Shown: piece after piece, positions 9,220-18,189 of the stretch
How positions within the stretch are numbered: the stretch's first letter is position 1
Layout: each line of letters starts with the position of its first letter
Made by a program: the position numbers and the translations under genes
The notes under the pieces: generated by a model
Database searches by the model: none
The model's input: the letters and a program-made list of their open reading frames with translations, nothing else
What the model was told of the DNA's origin: nothing
Origin: Pyrococcus sp. ST04
GTDB taxonomy: Archaea > Methanobacteriota_B > Thermococci > Thermococcales > Thermococcaceae
DNA: 64,000 nt
Direction: 5' to 3'
Assembly (NCBI RefSeq): GCF_000263735.1
Contig: NC_017946.1
Coordinates: 1,343,348 to 1,407,347 of the forward strand

Positions 9220-10023
9220 CTAACTACTTGACAAAATAAGTGGTCTATGAACTAGCTCATTGATTATTGCAGCTAATTCTGAAAGAGAGTTTTGAAGCTC
9301 ATTTGGGGTAATCTCGATATATTCAGGTTCAATAATGACTATAGCTATAGGAGACAACTTTGCTGTAAATATAAACAGTGTTTCTAAGTTTGATAGAAGT
9401 TCTAAAGCAAATAGCAGCTTTACTCTTCTAACTCCATTTATATCTTCTTCATTAACAATCTTTGAGGCAAATTTGTTGATAAATGCCCCTTCTAAGCTTA
9501 ATGCCCTAATGAAGTTTTCCTCTATCTCCTGTTGAGATTTTCCAAAGAGTTCAACAACCAATCTATACCTTATTAAGCCTTTGTCAATTATCATTTCCTC
9601 AATTTCTTCATCAGAGTACCCAATTTTTGGCCTTGGAAGTTTTGACAAATCAGGGTATGCAGCTAGACTTCCAAAAGCATCAATTAATTTTCCCATAAAT
9701 GCTGAGACTTTGGCCAGAATTTTAACTAGCTTTTCTGCATGGATTTCATTACCGGAAACATCTTCAATTTCCACAATACTAGGCCCGTATCTAAGCAATA
9801 CATCAACTATGTTTTCTAGATCTCCCCTGATTTTAGCCTCAAGAACTGCTGAATACTTTAACTTTGGGTCTTCGGTCTCAATAATATCCTCCCTTACCAC
9901 CTCAAGAACTTCAACGTTTTTCTCCCTTTTTATCTTACGTTCAATTTCCAAAATAGAAGTTTCTACGGCTTTCTTATCGTTTCCTAGAGCCTCAATATAA
10001 AAAGTAGATGTTATCATCACCAT
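9220..10023 (-). CDS. Conserved hypothetical protein in operon with radical SAM enzyme
   Basis: The protein is about 267 residues if started at the ATG at 10023 (MVMITSTFYIEALGND). The longer reading frame upstream overlaps the radical SAM gene and is unlikely. The first half alternates beta and alpha segments (EALGNDKKAVETSILEIERKI, then VEVLEVVREDI), which resembles an ACT- or ferredoxin-like alpha/beta fold. The second half is helical, with long amphipathic stretches. I recognise no family and no catalytic motif. The start lies 1 nt after the radical SAM stop, so the two are translationally coupled and probably function together. Confidence 0.75.
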   Translation of the reverse strand: MVMITSTFYIEALGNDKKAVETSILEIERKIKREKNVEVLEVVREDIIETEDPKLKYSAVLEAKIRGDLENIVDVLLRYGPSIVEIEDVSGNEIHAEKLVKILAKVSAFMGKLIDAFGSLAAYPDLSKLPRPKIGYSDEEIEEMIIDKGLIRYRLVVELFGKSQQEIEENFIRALSLEGAFINKFASKIVNEEDINGVRRVKLLFALELLSNLETLFIFTAKLSPIAIVIIEPEYIEITPNELQNSLSELAAIINELVHRPLILSSS

Positions 10024-10024
10024 A

Positions 10025-11071
10025 TTACCACCACATTCCTCTGTATTTTTTTCTTTGGAAAGTTCCAACTATAGGTATTTTCTCGCCACAGTATTTACAT
10101 TTTCCGTTTTCAATTTCAAATTTTAACACTTCAAATCCCCATCTTTCTATTAGCAGGTTACCACACTTCGGACAGTATGTGTTTTCCCCTCTATGCCCTG
10201 GAACGTTTCCTAGGTATACGAACTTTAACCCTTCCTCTCTTGCTATTTTATAAGCTTTTTCCAAAGTTTCCACTGGAGTTGGAGGAAGGTGAAGCAACTT
10301 GTAATGAGGGAAGAATCTTGAGAAATGGACGGGAGTGTCATCACCCAACCTCTCAACTACCCATCTCGCAAATGCTCTAATTTCTTCCTCCCTATCATTT
10401 AGCGTTGGTATTATAAGGTAAGTTAGCTCAACGTGGATATTAAACTCCTTCTTTGCTATCTCTGCAATTCTTCTACTCGGCTCACCGCTTGGAACGCTTG
10501 CGATTTTCATGTAAAATTTGTCATCAAAAGCCTTGATATCGATATTCATCGCATCTATGTAAGGGGCAAGCTCTCTGAAGGGTTCTTCATTTATATACCC
10601 ATTTGTCACCAGAATGTTGTTCAAACCTTCCTTTTTAGCCAACTTCGCCGTATCAAGAACGAACTCATACCATATTGTTGGTTCGTTGTATGTATATGCT
10701 ATGCTCTCACACTCATAGTGCTTTGCCAATCTCACTATAGCCTCAGGCGTGGCATCCTGGAGATAAGGAAATGTTTCATCAGCCTGACTTATTTCCCAGT
10801 TCTGACAGTGTTTACAGTGCATATTACATCCAACTGTCCCTATAGAGAATGCACATGAACCAGGCCAAAAGTGAAAAAGGGGCTTCTTTTCTATTGGGTC
10901 TAGGGCCACTGAAGATACTTTTCCATAGTTGAGAGTGTATAGCTTTCCACCAATATTCACCCTAACCCTGCAAGAGCCCCTCTTTCCTTCGCTAATTATA
11001 CAATTAAGAGGGCACAATTTACATCTAACTTTACCATCCCCTAGTGGTTCCCAATACTTAGCTTCTTTCAT
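10025..11071 (-). CDS. AmmeMemoRadiSam-type radical SAM enzyme
   Basis: Radical SAM protein of the PflA-like COG1180 class that is named for its usual AMMECR1 and Memo partners. The cluster-binding motif CNMHCKHCQNWE is at about residues 82-93. Two extra zinc-ribbon-like pairs flank the barrel: CKLCPLNC near the start and CPKCG...CKYCG at the end. The ATG at 11071 is preferred to a GTG at 11077, because AGGTGG lies directly before it. Neither AMMECR1 nor Memo is next to it here. Instead the unknown gene at 9220-10023 is coupled to it. The physiological substrate is not known. The promoter faces away from panE. Confidence 0.88.
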   Translation of the reverse strand: MKEAKYWEPLGDGKVRCKLCPLNCIISEGKRGSCRVRVNIGGKLYTLNYGKVSSVALDPIEKKPLFHFWPGSCAFSIGTVGCNMHCKHCQNWEISQADETFPYLQDATPEAIVRLAKHYECESIAYTYNEPTIWYEFVLDTAKLAKKEGLNNILVTNGYINEEPFRELAPYIDAMNIDIKAFDDKFYMKIASVPSGEPSRRIAEIAKKEFNIHVELTYLIIPTLNDREEEIRAFARWVVERLGDDTPVHFSRFFPHYKLLHLPPTPVETLEKAYKIAREEGLKFVYLGNVPGHRGENTYCPKCGNLLIERWGFEVLKFEIENGKCKYCGEKIPIVGTFQRKKYRGMWW

Positions 11072-11094
11072 GGCCACCTAATTATTCTCGCTCA

Positions 11095-11126
11095 CTTTTT
11101 AAATCATGATGCTGATATATAAAGTG
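11095..11126. promoter_or_regulatory. Divergent promoter region of radical SAM gene and panE
   Basis: Two TATA-like elements lie back to back. GATATATAAAG (11116-11126) points toward panE on the plus strand. The CTTTTTAAATC block (11095-11105) reads GATTTAAAAAG on the minus strand toward the radical SAM gene. Confidence 0.45.
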
Positions 11127-11135
11127 GGAAAAGTT

Positions 11136-12053
11136 ATGAAAATCTACATCTTGGGTGCAGGAGCCATAGGTTCGCTCTTCGGTGGCCTTCTAGCAGAGAG
11201 TGGGGAAGATGTGCTCCTAATAGGTAGGAAAGAGCATATAGATGCCGTCAATAAGCGAGGGTTGATTATCAAAGGAATAATCAACGAAACAATCAAGGTC
11301 AGAGGAACAACGAGTGTTCCTAAGGAAAAACCTGACTTGATAATACTCGCAACAAAAGCATACTCAACAGAAACAGCACTAAAAGAGGCCTCAGGTATAG
11401 TAAAGGATACCTGGGTACTTAGCATTCAGAACGGGATAGGGAATGAAGAGAAGATAATAAGATTTGGCGGAAAAGCAATAGGAGGAATAACTACAAACGG
11501 CGCAATTTTGGAAGAGCCAGGGGTAATAAACTGGAAAGGAAAGGGAATAACGGTTGTTGGCCTTTATCCAAGTGGTGAAGATCCTTTTGTCGAGAAGGTT
11601 GCAAGGACTTTTCGGAAGGCAGGTCTGGAAACACATGTCTCGAGGAACATAGTTGGATGGATATGGGCAAAAACAATAGTTAACTCTGCAATAAATCCAA
11701 TAGGAACCCTGTTGGAAGTAAAAAATGGAGCTATAGAGGACAATGAGTACTTGATGTCGATAGCTATGGAGGTGGTAAAGGAAGGATGCAGGATAGCACT
11801 ACAGAATGGGATAGAGTTCGAAGTTCCCCCAATGGAATTACTCTTCCAGACGCTGAAGGAAACTAGAGATAACTATAATTCAATGTTACAAGACATTAGG
11901 AAGGGTAAAATGACGGAGATTGATTATATAAATGGGAAAATAGTGGAATATGGAAAAGCCGTAAACCTCGAAGCGCCGATGAACTCACTATTATGGGCTT
12001 TAATCAAGGCAAAAGAGGAGATGAGTAAAAATGTTCGGGAGCAAGGAGGATGA
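11136..12053 (+). CDS. panE: 2-dehydropantoate 2-reductase (ketopantoate reductase)
   Basis: Reduces ketopantoate to pantoate with NAD(P)H on the route to coenzyme A. The Rossmann motif GAGAIGSLFGGLLA starts at residue 7. The family signature near residue 95-100 (LSIQNGIGNEE) and the ApbA C-terminal domain with the catalytic lysine region (GWIWAKTIVNSAINPIGTL) are present. The ATG at 11136 (MKIYILG) is better than 11106, since it begins the Rossmann strand directly and follows a GGGAAAAG site. The last 23 nt overlap the DUF47 gene. The later pathway enzyme, 4-phosphopantoate-beta-alanine ligase, lies at 20399 in this window. Confidence 0.92.
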   Translation: MKIYILGAGAIGSLFGGLLAESGEDVLLIGRKEHIDAVNKRGLIIKGIINETIKVRGTTSVPKEKPDLIILATKAYSTETALKEASGIVKDTWVLSIQNGIGNEEKIIRFGGKAIGGITTNGAILEEPGVINWKGKGITVVGLYPSGEDPFVEKVARTFRKAGLETHVSRNIVGWIWAKTIVNSAINPIGTLLEVKNGAIEDNEYLMSIAMEVVKEGCRIALQNGIEFEVPPMELLFQTLKETRDNYNSMLQDIRKGKMTEIDYINGKIVEYGKAVNLEAPMNSLLWALIKAKEEMSKNVREQGG

Positions 12054-12669
12054 CGTATTTGAAAATATAAAGATGCACCTAAACGCCGTTGAGGATACGT
12101 TAGAGAGCTTTAGGAAGATGTTCATTGAGTATATAAATGGTAACATCTCGAGAGCTGAAACCCTTCTCCATGAAGTGGAGAAAAATGAAGGACGAGCAGA
12201 TGAGCTCAGAAGAAAAATAGAGCTCATGCTTTATGCTGGAGCTTTTATACCTGCCAATAGGGGAGACTACATTAGGCTGAGTGAGTTAATAGATAACATA
12301 GCTGATGCAGCCGAAAGTGCCGCTCATACATTGATATTTGCCAAACCTACGATTCCCGAAAACCTAAAGAATAATCTAATTATGCTAATAGAAGAGTCCC
12401 TAAAGACATTCAAATTCTTGAAGGAATCGGCTCTAGCTCTAGAAAGAGATGTTGATGAAGCACTTAAGCTTGCAAAGGAGACGGAGATCCAGGAAGAAAA
12501 TGCTGACAAAATAGAATATGATACTCTAAGAAAGATTTTCTCTGATGAAAATATTTCAACATACGCAAAGCTTATCTGGAATCAAGTTATCACAAAAATC
12601 GGAGATATTGCAGACAGAGCAGAGGATGCTTCAGACCATATAATGCTGATGGCTGTGAAAAGGAGGTGA
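12031..12669 (+). CDS. DUF47/PhoU-like phosphate transport regulator
   Basis: An all-helical protein of the TIGR00153/DUF47 family, distant relatives of PhoU. The repeated helical hairpins include ENIKMHLNAVEDTLESF and LSELIDNIADAAESAAHTL, with acidic metal-site residues (E/DxxD patterns). Its start codon lies inside the end of panE and serA follows with a small overlap, so the three form one operon. Family members often act with Pit-type phosphate transporters, but none is adjacent here. The exact role is unknown. Confidence 0.85.
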   Translation: MFGSKEDDVFENIKMHLNAVEDTLESFRKMFIEYINGNISRAETLLHEVEKNEGRADELRRKIELMLYAGAFIPANRGDYIRLSELIDNIADAAESAAHTLIFAKPTIPENLKNNLIMLIEESLKTFKFLKESALALERDVDEALKLAKETEIQEENADKIEYDTLRKIFSDENISTYAKLIWNQVITKIGDIADRAEDASDHIMLMAVKRR

Positions 12670-12674
12670 TTATA

Positions 12675-13589
12675 ATGAAAGTTTTAGTTGCTGCACCCTT
12701 GCATGAGAAAGCAATCCAAGTCTTGAAAGATGCTGGGCTTGAGGTCATATATGAAGAATATCCAGACGAAGAAAGGCTCATAGAACTCGCAAGAGATGTC
12801 GAAGCTATAATAGTGAGGAGCAAGCCGAAGGTCACTAGAAGGGTTATAGAGAATGCTCCAAAACTTAAGGTTATAGCTAGGGCTGGAGTTGGCCTAGACA
12901 ATATAGATGTTGAGGCTGCAAAGGAGAGAGGAATAGAAGTTGTCAATGCTCCTGGAGCAAGTTCAAGAAGCGTCGCAGAGCTTGCGATTGGGTTAATCTT
13001 TGCAGTAGCGAGGAAGATAGCCTTCGCTGACAGAAAAATGAGAGAAGGAGAATGGGTCAAAAAGCAGGCGATGGGCTTTGAACTGGAAGGAAAAACTATA
13101 GGAATCGTTGGCTTTGGAAGAATCGGCTACCAAGTCGCAAAAATAGCAAAAGCACTTGGAATGAATATTCTACTGTACGATCCTTATCCAAATGAAGAGA
13201 GAGCCAGGGAAGTTGGAGGTAAGTTTGTAGACCTTGAAACACTTCTAAAGGAGAGTGATATAGTAACATTACACGTTCCCCTTCTAGATTCAACATATCA
13301 CTTAATAAACGAGGAAAGGCTCAAACTAATGAAAAAGAATGCAATTCTCATAAACGCTTCTAGAGGGGCTGTTGTAGATACAAATGCGCTGGTAAAAGCC
13401 CTCCAGGAAGGCTGGATAGCTGGAGCCGGCTTAGATGTGTTTGAAGAAGAGCCACTTCCAAAAGACCACCCACTTACAAAGCTTGACAACGTAGTCTTAA
13501 CGCCACACATAGGAGCCTCAACGTATGAGGCTCAGGAGAGGGCTGGAGTAGAGGTCGCGGAAAAAATAGTTAAAATATTAAAAGGCTGA
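12675..13589 (+). CDS. serA: D-3-phosphoglycerate dehydrogenase, short form
   Basis: Catalyses the first step of serine synthesis from 3-phosphoglycerate. D-2-hydroxyacid dehydrogenase motifs are complete: VIARAGVGLDNID, the NAD-binding GIVGFGRIGYQVAKIA, the NASRGAVVD arginine segment, and the GLDVFEEEPLP to LTPHIGAST stretch holding the catalytic Glu and His. At 304 residues it lacks the C-terminal ACT domain, as in other Thermococcales. The ATG at 12675 has a perfect GGAGGTGAT upstream. The 3' end overlaps by 12 nt, tail to tail, with the branching enzyme gene. Confidence 0.92.
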   Translation: MKVLVAAPLHEKAIQVLKDAGLEVIYEEYPDEERLIELARDVEAIIVRSKPKVTRRVIENAPKLKVIARAGVGLDNIDVEAAKERGIEVVNAPGASSRSVAELAIGLIFAVARKIAFADRKMREGEWVKKQAMGFELEGKTIGIVGFGRIGYQVAKIAKALGMNILLYDPYPNEERAREVGGKFVDLETLLKESDIVTLHVPLLDSTYHLINEERLKLMKKNAILINASRGAVVDTNALVKALQEGWIAGAGLDVFEEEPLPKDHPLTKLDNVVLTPHIGASTYEAQERAGVEVAEKIVKILKG

Positions 13590-15476
13590 CTTCAGCTTCC
13601 TAAATATCTTTTTTAGTCTACTTCTTGGTATTCCCGTTTTCTTTGAGAGTTCATTGACATCCCACTTTGATAACTCTCTAAGTGACCTTATTCCGGCCTT
13701 TTTCAATCTCTCAACGGTTTTTGGGCCAACACCCTTTATTGATAGTAGAAACTTCTCAAAGTTTACAGACTCCTCACTCTGTCCACTTAAGAACTTCCCA
13801 GACTCTTTATCTTCCTCCTCGGTAGGTATTTCAGGAGGTTCTATGTACGAGGGAACCTCCGGAGGAGCTTCGCTAATGTAAGGGCCTAGGATTATTGGCC
13901 TAAATGCATTGTCCACTTCCTCAACTTCTTCGAGCAATTCTAGTTCCTCGAATTTTCCGCTCCTAATGTATTCCTCCAAGGCATTTGCTAACCTGTGAAA
14001 AACATGTGCATGCTCTAATATTCTTCTCTTCCCATACTCCTTTGCCTGCCCAGTCGTCATTAAGAATTGCCAGTCACTGGCCTCTATTAACAGGAGCTCT
14101 CTCCCCAGTTGATCCAGCACCCTATCAGTGAGTTCATCTCTTCCTAGATATTTACTTACCAGAGAGACCATCCTTCTCTCTGCAGTGTGGATTATTGGCC
14201 ATGTCCACTCCACCTCAGGGTTCCACCATGTGTAATGTGTTCCGAACATCCCCCACGACCCTTCTGGTAGTTCTATCTCGTACCTCTCCCCAGAATACTT
14301 ATCAAGGAAATTACTTATTGTCGTTGTTTTTATCCCTTCTTTCTCAGCAAGTTCTAGAACCCTAGCAAGCCATCTGACCCCCTCGAACCACCAATGACCG
14401 AATAATTCAGTATCATATGGAGCAACAACTATTCCCTTCTCTCCTTCGGATCTCTCAAACTCTTCAAGAAGGGATCTAACTAGACTTATGAAGTGTCTTG
14501 CATGTTCATCTACTCTTTCCATTGCTTTTTCTGGTTCATAGGGTTCTTTAGCCCCAAGGTCTTTCGTGCCAGTGACTCTCCAGTATTGACCTCCACTCTC
14601 TTCAGCCTTTTTGTGGAATTCTCTGTACCAAAAGTCACCTGGATACCCAATATCAGCACTCCAAACTTGAATTCCAGTTTCTCTGTTTCTGGCAAAGACT
14701 GCAATTCCATTTTTTAAGAAATATGGCCTAAGAGTTGATTTTTTGGTTTTTGCTGGAAGAACTTTTCCATATTTAGATGTCGCTGGCCCCTCATCCACTA
14801 GATGGCTTTCAACAAAGAAGTACTCAATTCTATATTTCTTTAAGAAGTGCTCTATACCTTTCCTCCACCTCACTTCTCCATTACTGGGACTCTTCCAGAA
14901 GCCATCCGGCCTATATGCACACTCTGGAAGCCAAATTCCTCGCGGCTTTTTACCAAAATACTTCTCATACGTCTTTATGCCGTTAAGTATTTGTCCTTCT
15001 ATTGCCTCGTCCCTGTCCAACAGTGGCAAATAACCATGCGTTGCTGCAGAAGTGATTACTTCAACATATCCTTCATCCTGAAGGCGTTTGAACCTGCCGA
15101 GGATATCCCCATTTATTGCCTTCCAATATGAATACACCCTCTCAAAGTATCCAAGCATATATGAAACTGCAGCCTTGAGCTTAACATCGTCAAACTTCTC
15201 TAAGTCTTTTGCCATTGTTCTTAGCTTTCTCTCCATGTACTTCTCAAACTCTCTTTTTATGTATTCGTCATTAAGTTGCTCCATGAGAACTGGAGTAAAA
15301 CTTATGACAAGTTCGAACTTTACACCCTTGTCCCTAAGTTTTTCGAGCTCCATCAGAAGGGGAAGATAGCTCTCTGATATCGCTTCAAAAAGCCATTCCT
15401 CTCCAAAAGGCCACTTTCCATGCTTTCTAACATAAGGTATATGGGTGTGTAGAACAAATGTTAAATAACCTTTCAT
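13578..15476 (-). CDS. GH57 1,4-alpha-glucan branching enzyme with C-terminal helix-hairpin-helix
   Basis: Makes alpha-1,6 branches in storage glucan. The GH57 motifs are THIPYVRKHG near the start, the nucleophile in GIWLPECAYRPDG (Glu185) and the acid in APYDTELFGHWW (Asp355). Trp-rich TWWNPEVEWTWP also matches branching enzymes such as T. kodakarensis TK1436. After residue 560 comes a helix-hairpin-helix segment (LSIKGVGPKTVERLKKAGIRSLRELSKWD), a DNA-repair-type fold found in this enzyme group whose role is unclear. GlgP at 56545 would degrade the product. It lies alone on the minus strand and its 3' end overlaps serA. Confidence 0.9.
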   Translation of the reverse strand: MKGYLTFVLHTHIPYVRKHGKWPFGEEWLFEAISESYLPLLMELEKLRDKGVKFELVISFTPVLMEQLNDEYIKREFEKYMERKLRTMAKDLEKFDDVKLKAAVSYMLGYFERVYSYWKAINGDILGRFKRLQDEGYVEVITSAATHGYLPLLDRDEAIEGQILNGIKTYEKYFGKKPRGIWLPECAYRPDGFWKSPSNGEVRWRKGIEHFLKKYRIEYFFVESHLVDEGPATSKYGKVLPAKTKKSTLRPYFLKNGIAVFARNRETGIQVWSADIGYPGDFWYREFHKKAEESGGQYWRVTGTKDLGAKEPYEPEKAMERVDEHARHFISLVRSLLEEFERSEGEKGIVVAPYDTELFGHWWFEGVRWLARVLELAEKEGIKTTTISNFLDKYSGERYEIELPEGSWGMFGTHYTWWNPEVEWTWPIIHTAERRMVSLVSKYLGRDELTDRVLDQLGRELLLIEASDWQFLMTTGQAKEYGKRRILEHAHVFHRLANALEEYIRSGKFEELELLEEVEEVDNAFRPIILGPYISEAPPEVPSYIEPPEIPTEEEDKESGKFLSGQSEESVNFEKFLLSIKGVGPKTVERLKKAGIRSLRELSKWDVNELSKKTGIPRSRLKKIFRKLKSAF

Positions 15477-15607
15477 GGCTTTTCCCCTATTGGAAAGTTT
15501 ACAGGGCGATATTTAACGATTTCGGAAATCTCCTGTCTTTATTTCCAAAAAAATGATTTATCTACATAAAACACCCTAATTTATGAACTAACCAATGTTT
15601 TACAAAA

Positions 15608-15625
15608 TTGCTGAGATTTATAAAA
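15608..15625 (+). promoter_or_regulatory. TATA promoter for rqcH
   Basis: GAGATTTATAAAAATTC provides a TATA box about 50 nt before the chosen rqcH ATG at 15670. It sits inside the longer reading frame that begins at 15595, which argues against that upstream start. Confidence 0.5.
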
Positions 15626-15669
15626 ATTCGTCACGTAGCCAATGGGGGGAGAGGGAGTTGAAGGAGAGT

Positions 15670-17598
15670 ATGAGTAGTGTTGACATAAAGTACGTTGTTG
15701 AGGAGCTTCAAAATATCATTGGAAGCAGAGTTGATAAGGTATACCATCAAGATAATGAGCTTAGAATAAAGCTACACAAGGCCGGGGAGGGAAGAGTGGA
15801 CCTCCTAATAGAGGCGGGCAAAAGAATTCACGTAACCAGCTACATAAAGGAGAACTTGCAACCAACGGCTTTTGCAATGCTTCTTAGAAAGAACTTGTCA
15901 GGAAAATTTCTTACAAAAATTGAACAGAGAGAATTCGACAGGATAGTTATCTTAGAATTTGGAGAATACAAACTAATAGCCGAGCTGTTTGGCAAAGGAA
16001 ATATAATTCTAGTGGATAAGGATTGGAAAATTATTGGGGCCTTAAGGTATGAAGAGTTTAGGGATAGAGCAATAAAACCTAAAATACATTATCAATTCCC
16101 GCCCAGCAAAGAAAACCCACTCAAGATATCATTTGAAAGATTCAAAGAGCTCATACTAGAAGAAGACACTGAGATAGTGAGAGCATTGGCAAGAAAACTT
16201 AGCATTGGGGGGTTATACTCAGAAGAAACACTACTTAGGGCAAACATCGAAAAGACTAGAAATGTCAAAGATCTTAGTGAGGAGGAGCTTAAGAAGATAT
16301 ATGACACAATGATAAAAGTTCTTAACCTTGAGAAAAATCCAAACATAGTTTACAAAAACGGCTCAATGGTTGATGTACTCCCCGTGGATCTAGTTTGGTA
16401 TTCAAACTATGAAAAGGTCTTTTATGATTCGTTCAGCAAAGCTCTTGACGAGTATTTTGGGAAGTTAACTATTGAAAAAGCAAAGAGAGAGAGGACAAAG
16501 GCGTTAGAAGAGAAAAGAAAAGCCTTGGAGATATCTCTCAAGAGAATTGAAGAACAGATAAGAGGATTTGAAAAAGAGGCTCAAGAGAATCAGGAAAGAG
16601 GAGACCTTCTATATGCCAATTATACCTTGGTCAAAGAGATCTTAGAAACTATAAGAAGGGGCATAAAAACTTTGGGAGTTGAAGAAGTAGTCAAGCGAAT
16701 CGAAGAGGCCAAAAAGAAAGGATATCCCTGGGCCAATATTATCTCCAAGGTGTCAAAAGACTCTCTAGTTATTGAACTTGAGGGAAAGAAAATTAAGCTT
16801 GATATTAATAAAACACTCGAAGAGAATGCTGAGATTTTTTATGAAAAAGCAAAGAAGGCCCGACAAAAACTTGAAGGTGCAAGAAAAGCCTATGAAGAGA
16901 CTAAAAAGAAGATTGAAAACATAGAACAGGAAATTATGGAAGAAGAGAAGAAAATAGCAGTTAAAAAACTCGAAAAAAGAAGGAAAAAGTGGTTTGAAAA
17001 ATTCAGATGGTTCATAAGTAGCGAAGGGTTCCTAGTAATAGGAGGTAAAGATGCAACTACTAATGAGATTGTTGTAAAAAGGCACATGAGCGAAAATGAT
17101 CTCTACTGTCACGCAGATATATGGGGAGCCCCTCATGTGGTAATTAAGGAAGGAAGAAAAGCTTCTGAAAAAACTATCTTTGAAGCCTGTCAGTTTGCCG
17201 TTTCAATGAGTAGGGCGTGGAGCGAAGGTTTAGCGTCTGCAGATGCTTATTGGGTTTACCCAGAACAAGTAAGTAAACAAGCTCCCGCTGGAGAGTACCT
17301 TCCCAAAGGGGCTTTCATGGTGTATGGAAAGAGGAACTGGCTCCATGGGATACCACTAAAGTTAGCGGTTGGTATAATCAATTATGAAGGTGACGAGCTT
17401 GTCATGTGTGGTCCAGTAGATGCCGTAAAAGCCCATACGAAGAGGTACATAGTCATAAGGCCAGGAGATACGAAGAAGAGTGAACTTGTCAAAAAGATAA
17501 AGAGGATACTTGAGAAATGGGGTTACAAGGTACCTGAAGAGGATATAATGGCTGTTCTTCCTCCTGGAGAGGGAGATATTGTGGAGGTGGTTGAATGA
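15670..17598 (+). CDS. rqcH: Ribosome quality-control protein RqcH (NEMF/FbpA family)
   Basis: Binds stalled large ribosomal subunits and, in the family, recruits Ala-tRNA to add C-terminal alanine tails. The NFACT-N domain (SVDIKYVVEELQNIIGSRVDKVYH) is followed by a helix-hairpin region, a long charged coiled coil (about residues 260-450) and NFACT-R (ENDLYCHADIWGAPHVVI). The ATG at 15670 is chosen because AAGGAGAG lies just upstream and the TATA box lies within the longer frame. About 642 residues is normal for archaea. A small acidic gene overlaps its stop by 4 nt. Pelota, another rescue factor, is encoded 10 kb away. Confidence 0.92.
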   Translation: MSSVDIKYVVEELQNIIGSRVDKVYHQDNELRIKLHKAGEGRVDLLIEAGKRIHVTSYIKENLQPTAFAMLLRKNLSGKFLTKIEQREFDRIVILEFGEYKLIAELFGKGNIILVDKDWKIIGALRYEEFRDRAIKPKIHYQFPPSKENPLKISFERFKELILEEDTEIVRALARKLSIGGLYSEETLLRANIEKTRNVKDLSEEELKKIYDTMIKVLNLEKNPNIVYKNGSMVDVLPVDLVWYSNYEKVFYDSFSKALDEYFGKLTIEKAKRERTKALEEKRKALEISLKRIEEQIRGFEKEAQENQERGDLLYANYTLVKEILETIRRGIKTLGVEEVVKRIEEAKKKGYPWANIISKVSKDSLVIELEGKKIKLDINKTLEENAEIFYEKAKKARQKLEGARKAYEETKKKIENIEQEIMEEEKKIAVKKLEKRRKKWFEKFRWFISSEGFLVIGGKDATTNEIVVKRHMSENDLYCHADIWGAPHVVIKEGRKASEKTIFEACQFAVSMSRAWSEGLASADAYWVYPEQVSKQAPAGEYLPKGAFMVYGKRNWLHGIPLKLAVGIINYEGDELVMCGPVDAVKAHTKRYIVIRPGDTKKSELVKKIKRILEKWGYKVPEEDIMAVLPPGEGDIVEVVE

Positions 17599-18038
17599 AT
17601 ATTATGAAACTCTATTCATTAGCCAGGGAACTTGCCAGAGACTTAGTGTTTGATGTGGATGGCCAAGTGATAACAATCTCGATAAAAGGAGTTATTATAG
17701 CCTCAATTCCGTCTAAAAACTATAACTTTTCGTTCTTCGAGGTAAGCGAGGACGAGTTTATACTTGCACTTCAGGCCTCAGGGTACGTAGTGTATCTAGG
17801 CCTCGAAAGTGATGAGGAGGTGGAAGAAGAGGCATACCCCTCAATAGTCCAGATCTTAATTTCTGAACTAATGCCCCACGTTAACTTGCTTATAGAAGAA
17901 GCCAAAAGGGAAGGGTATAGAGGAGCAGATTTACTCCTTGATGATGATATGTCCCCAACCCTAAAAGAGGCTATGTATGAGATACTACTAAAGCATAGAA
18001 AGGGCAAATCTCCCTACGAACAATTCGAAGTGGCTTAG
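17595..18038 (+). CDS. Conserved hypothetical protein coupled to rqcH
   Basis: A 147-residue acidic protein with no recognised domain. It has a beta-rich first half (VFDVDGQVITISIKGVIIASIP) and a helical second half (PSIVQILISELMPHVNLLIEEAKREGY). There are no cysteines, signal peptide or membrane segment. The start ATG overlaps the rqcH stop in an ATGA junction, so it is translated in step with RqcH. That makes an accessory role in ribosome quality control a reasonable inference. The final codons are followed by a very A+T-rich spacer, so the operon ends here. Confidence 0.75.
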   Translation: MNIMKLYSLARELARDLVFDVDGQVITISIKGVIIASIPSKNYNFSFFEVSEDEFILALQASGYVVYLGLESDEEVEEEAYPSIVQILISELMPHVNLLIEEAKREGYRGADLLLDDDMSPTLKEAMYEILLKHRKGKSPYEQFEVA

Positions 18039-18189
18039 TATTTTATCCAATATACATTGTAAAATTTCCAATATTTTAATAATTATGTTGTATATTTTCT
18101 AATTACTAATAATCATTGCAATAATTTGTTGTATTTTTTACAAAAAATTTAAATATTTTCCAAGATTATTTTCGAGAATGGTGAGGAGT
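18039..18189. other. Very A+T-rich intergenic spacer with promoter
   Basis: This stretch is roughly 80-85% A+T. It contains two near-repeats (TGTTGTATATTTTCT and TTGTTGTATTTTTTAC) and two CCAATAT motifs. A TATA-like AAATTTAAATATTT at about 18147-18160 probably drives the gene at 18190. No reading frame or RNA gene is visible. Confidence 0.5.
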
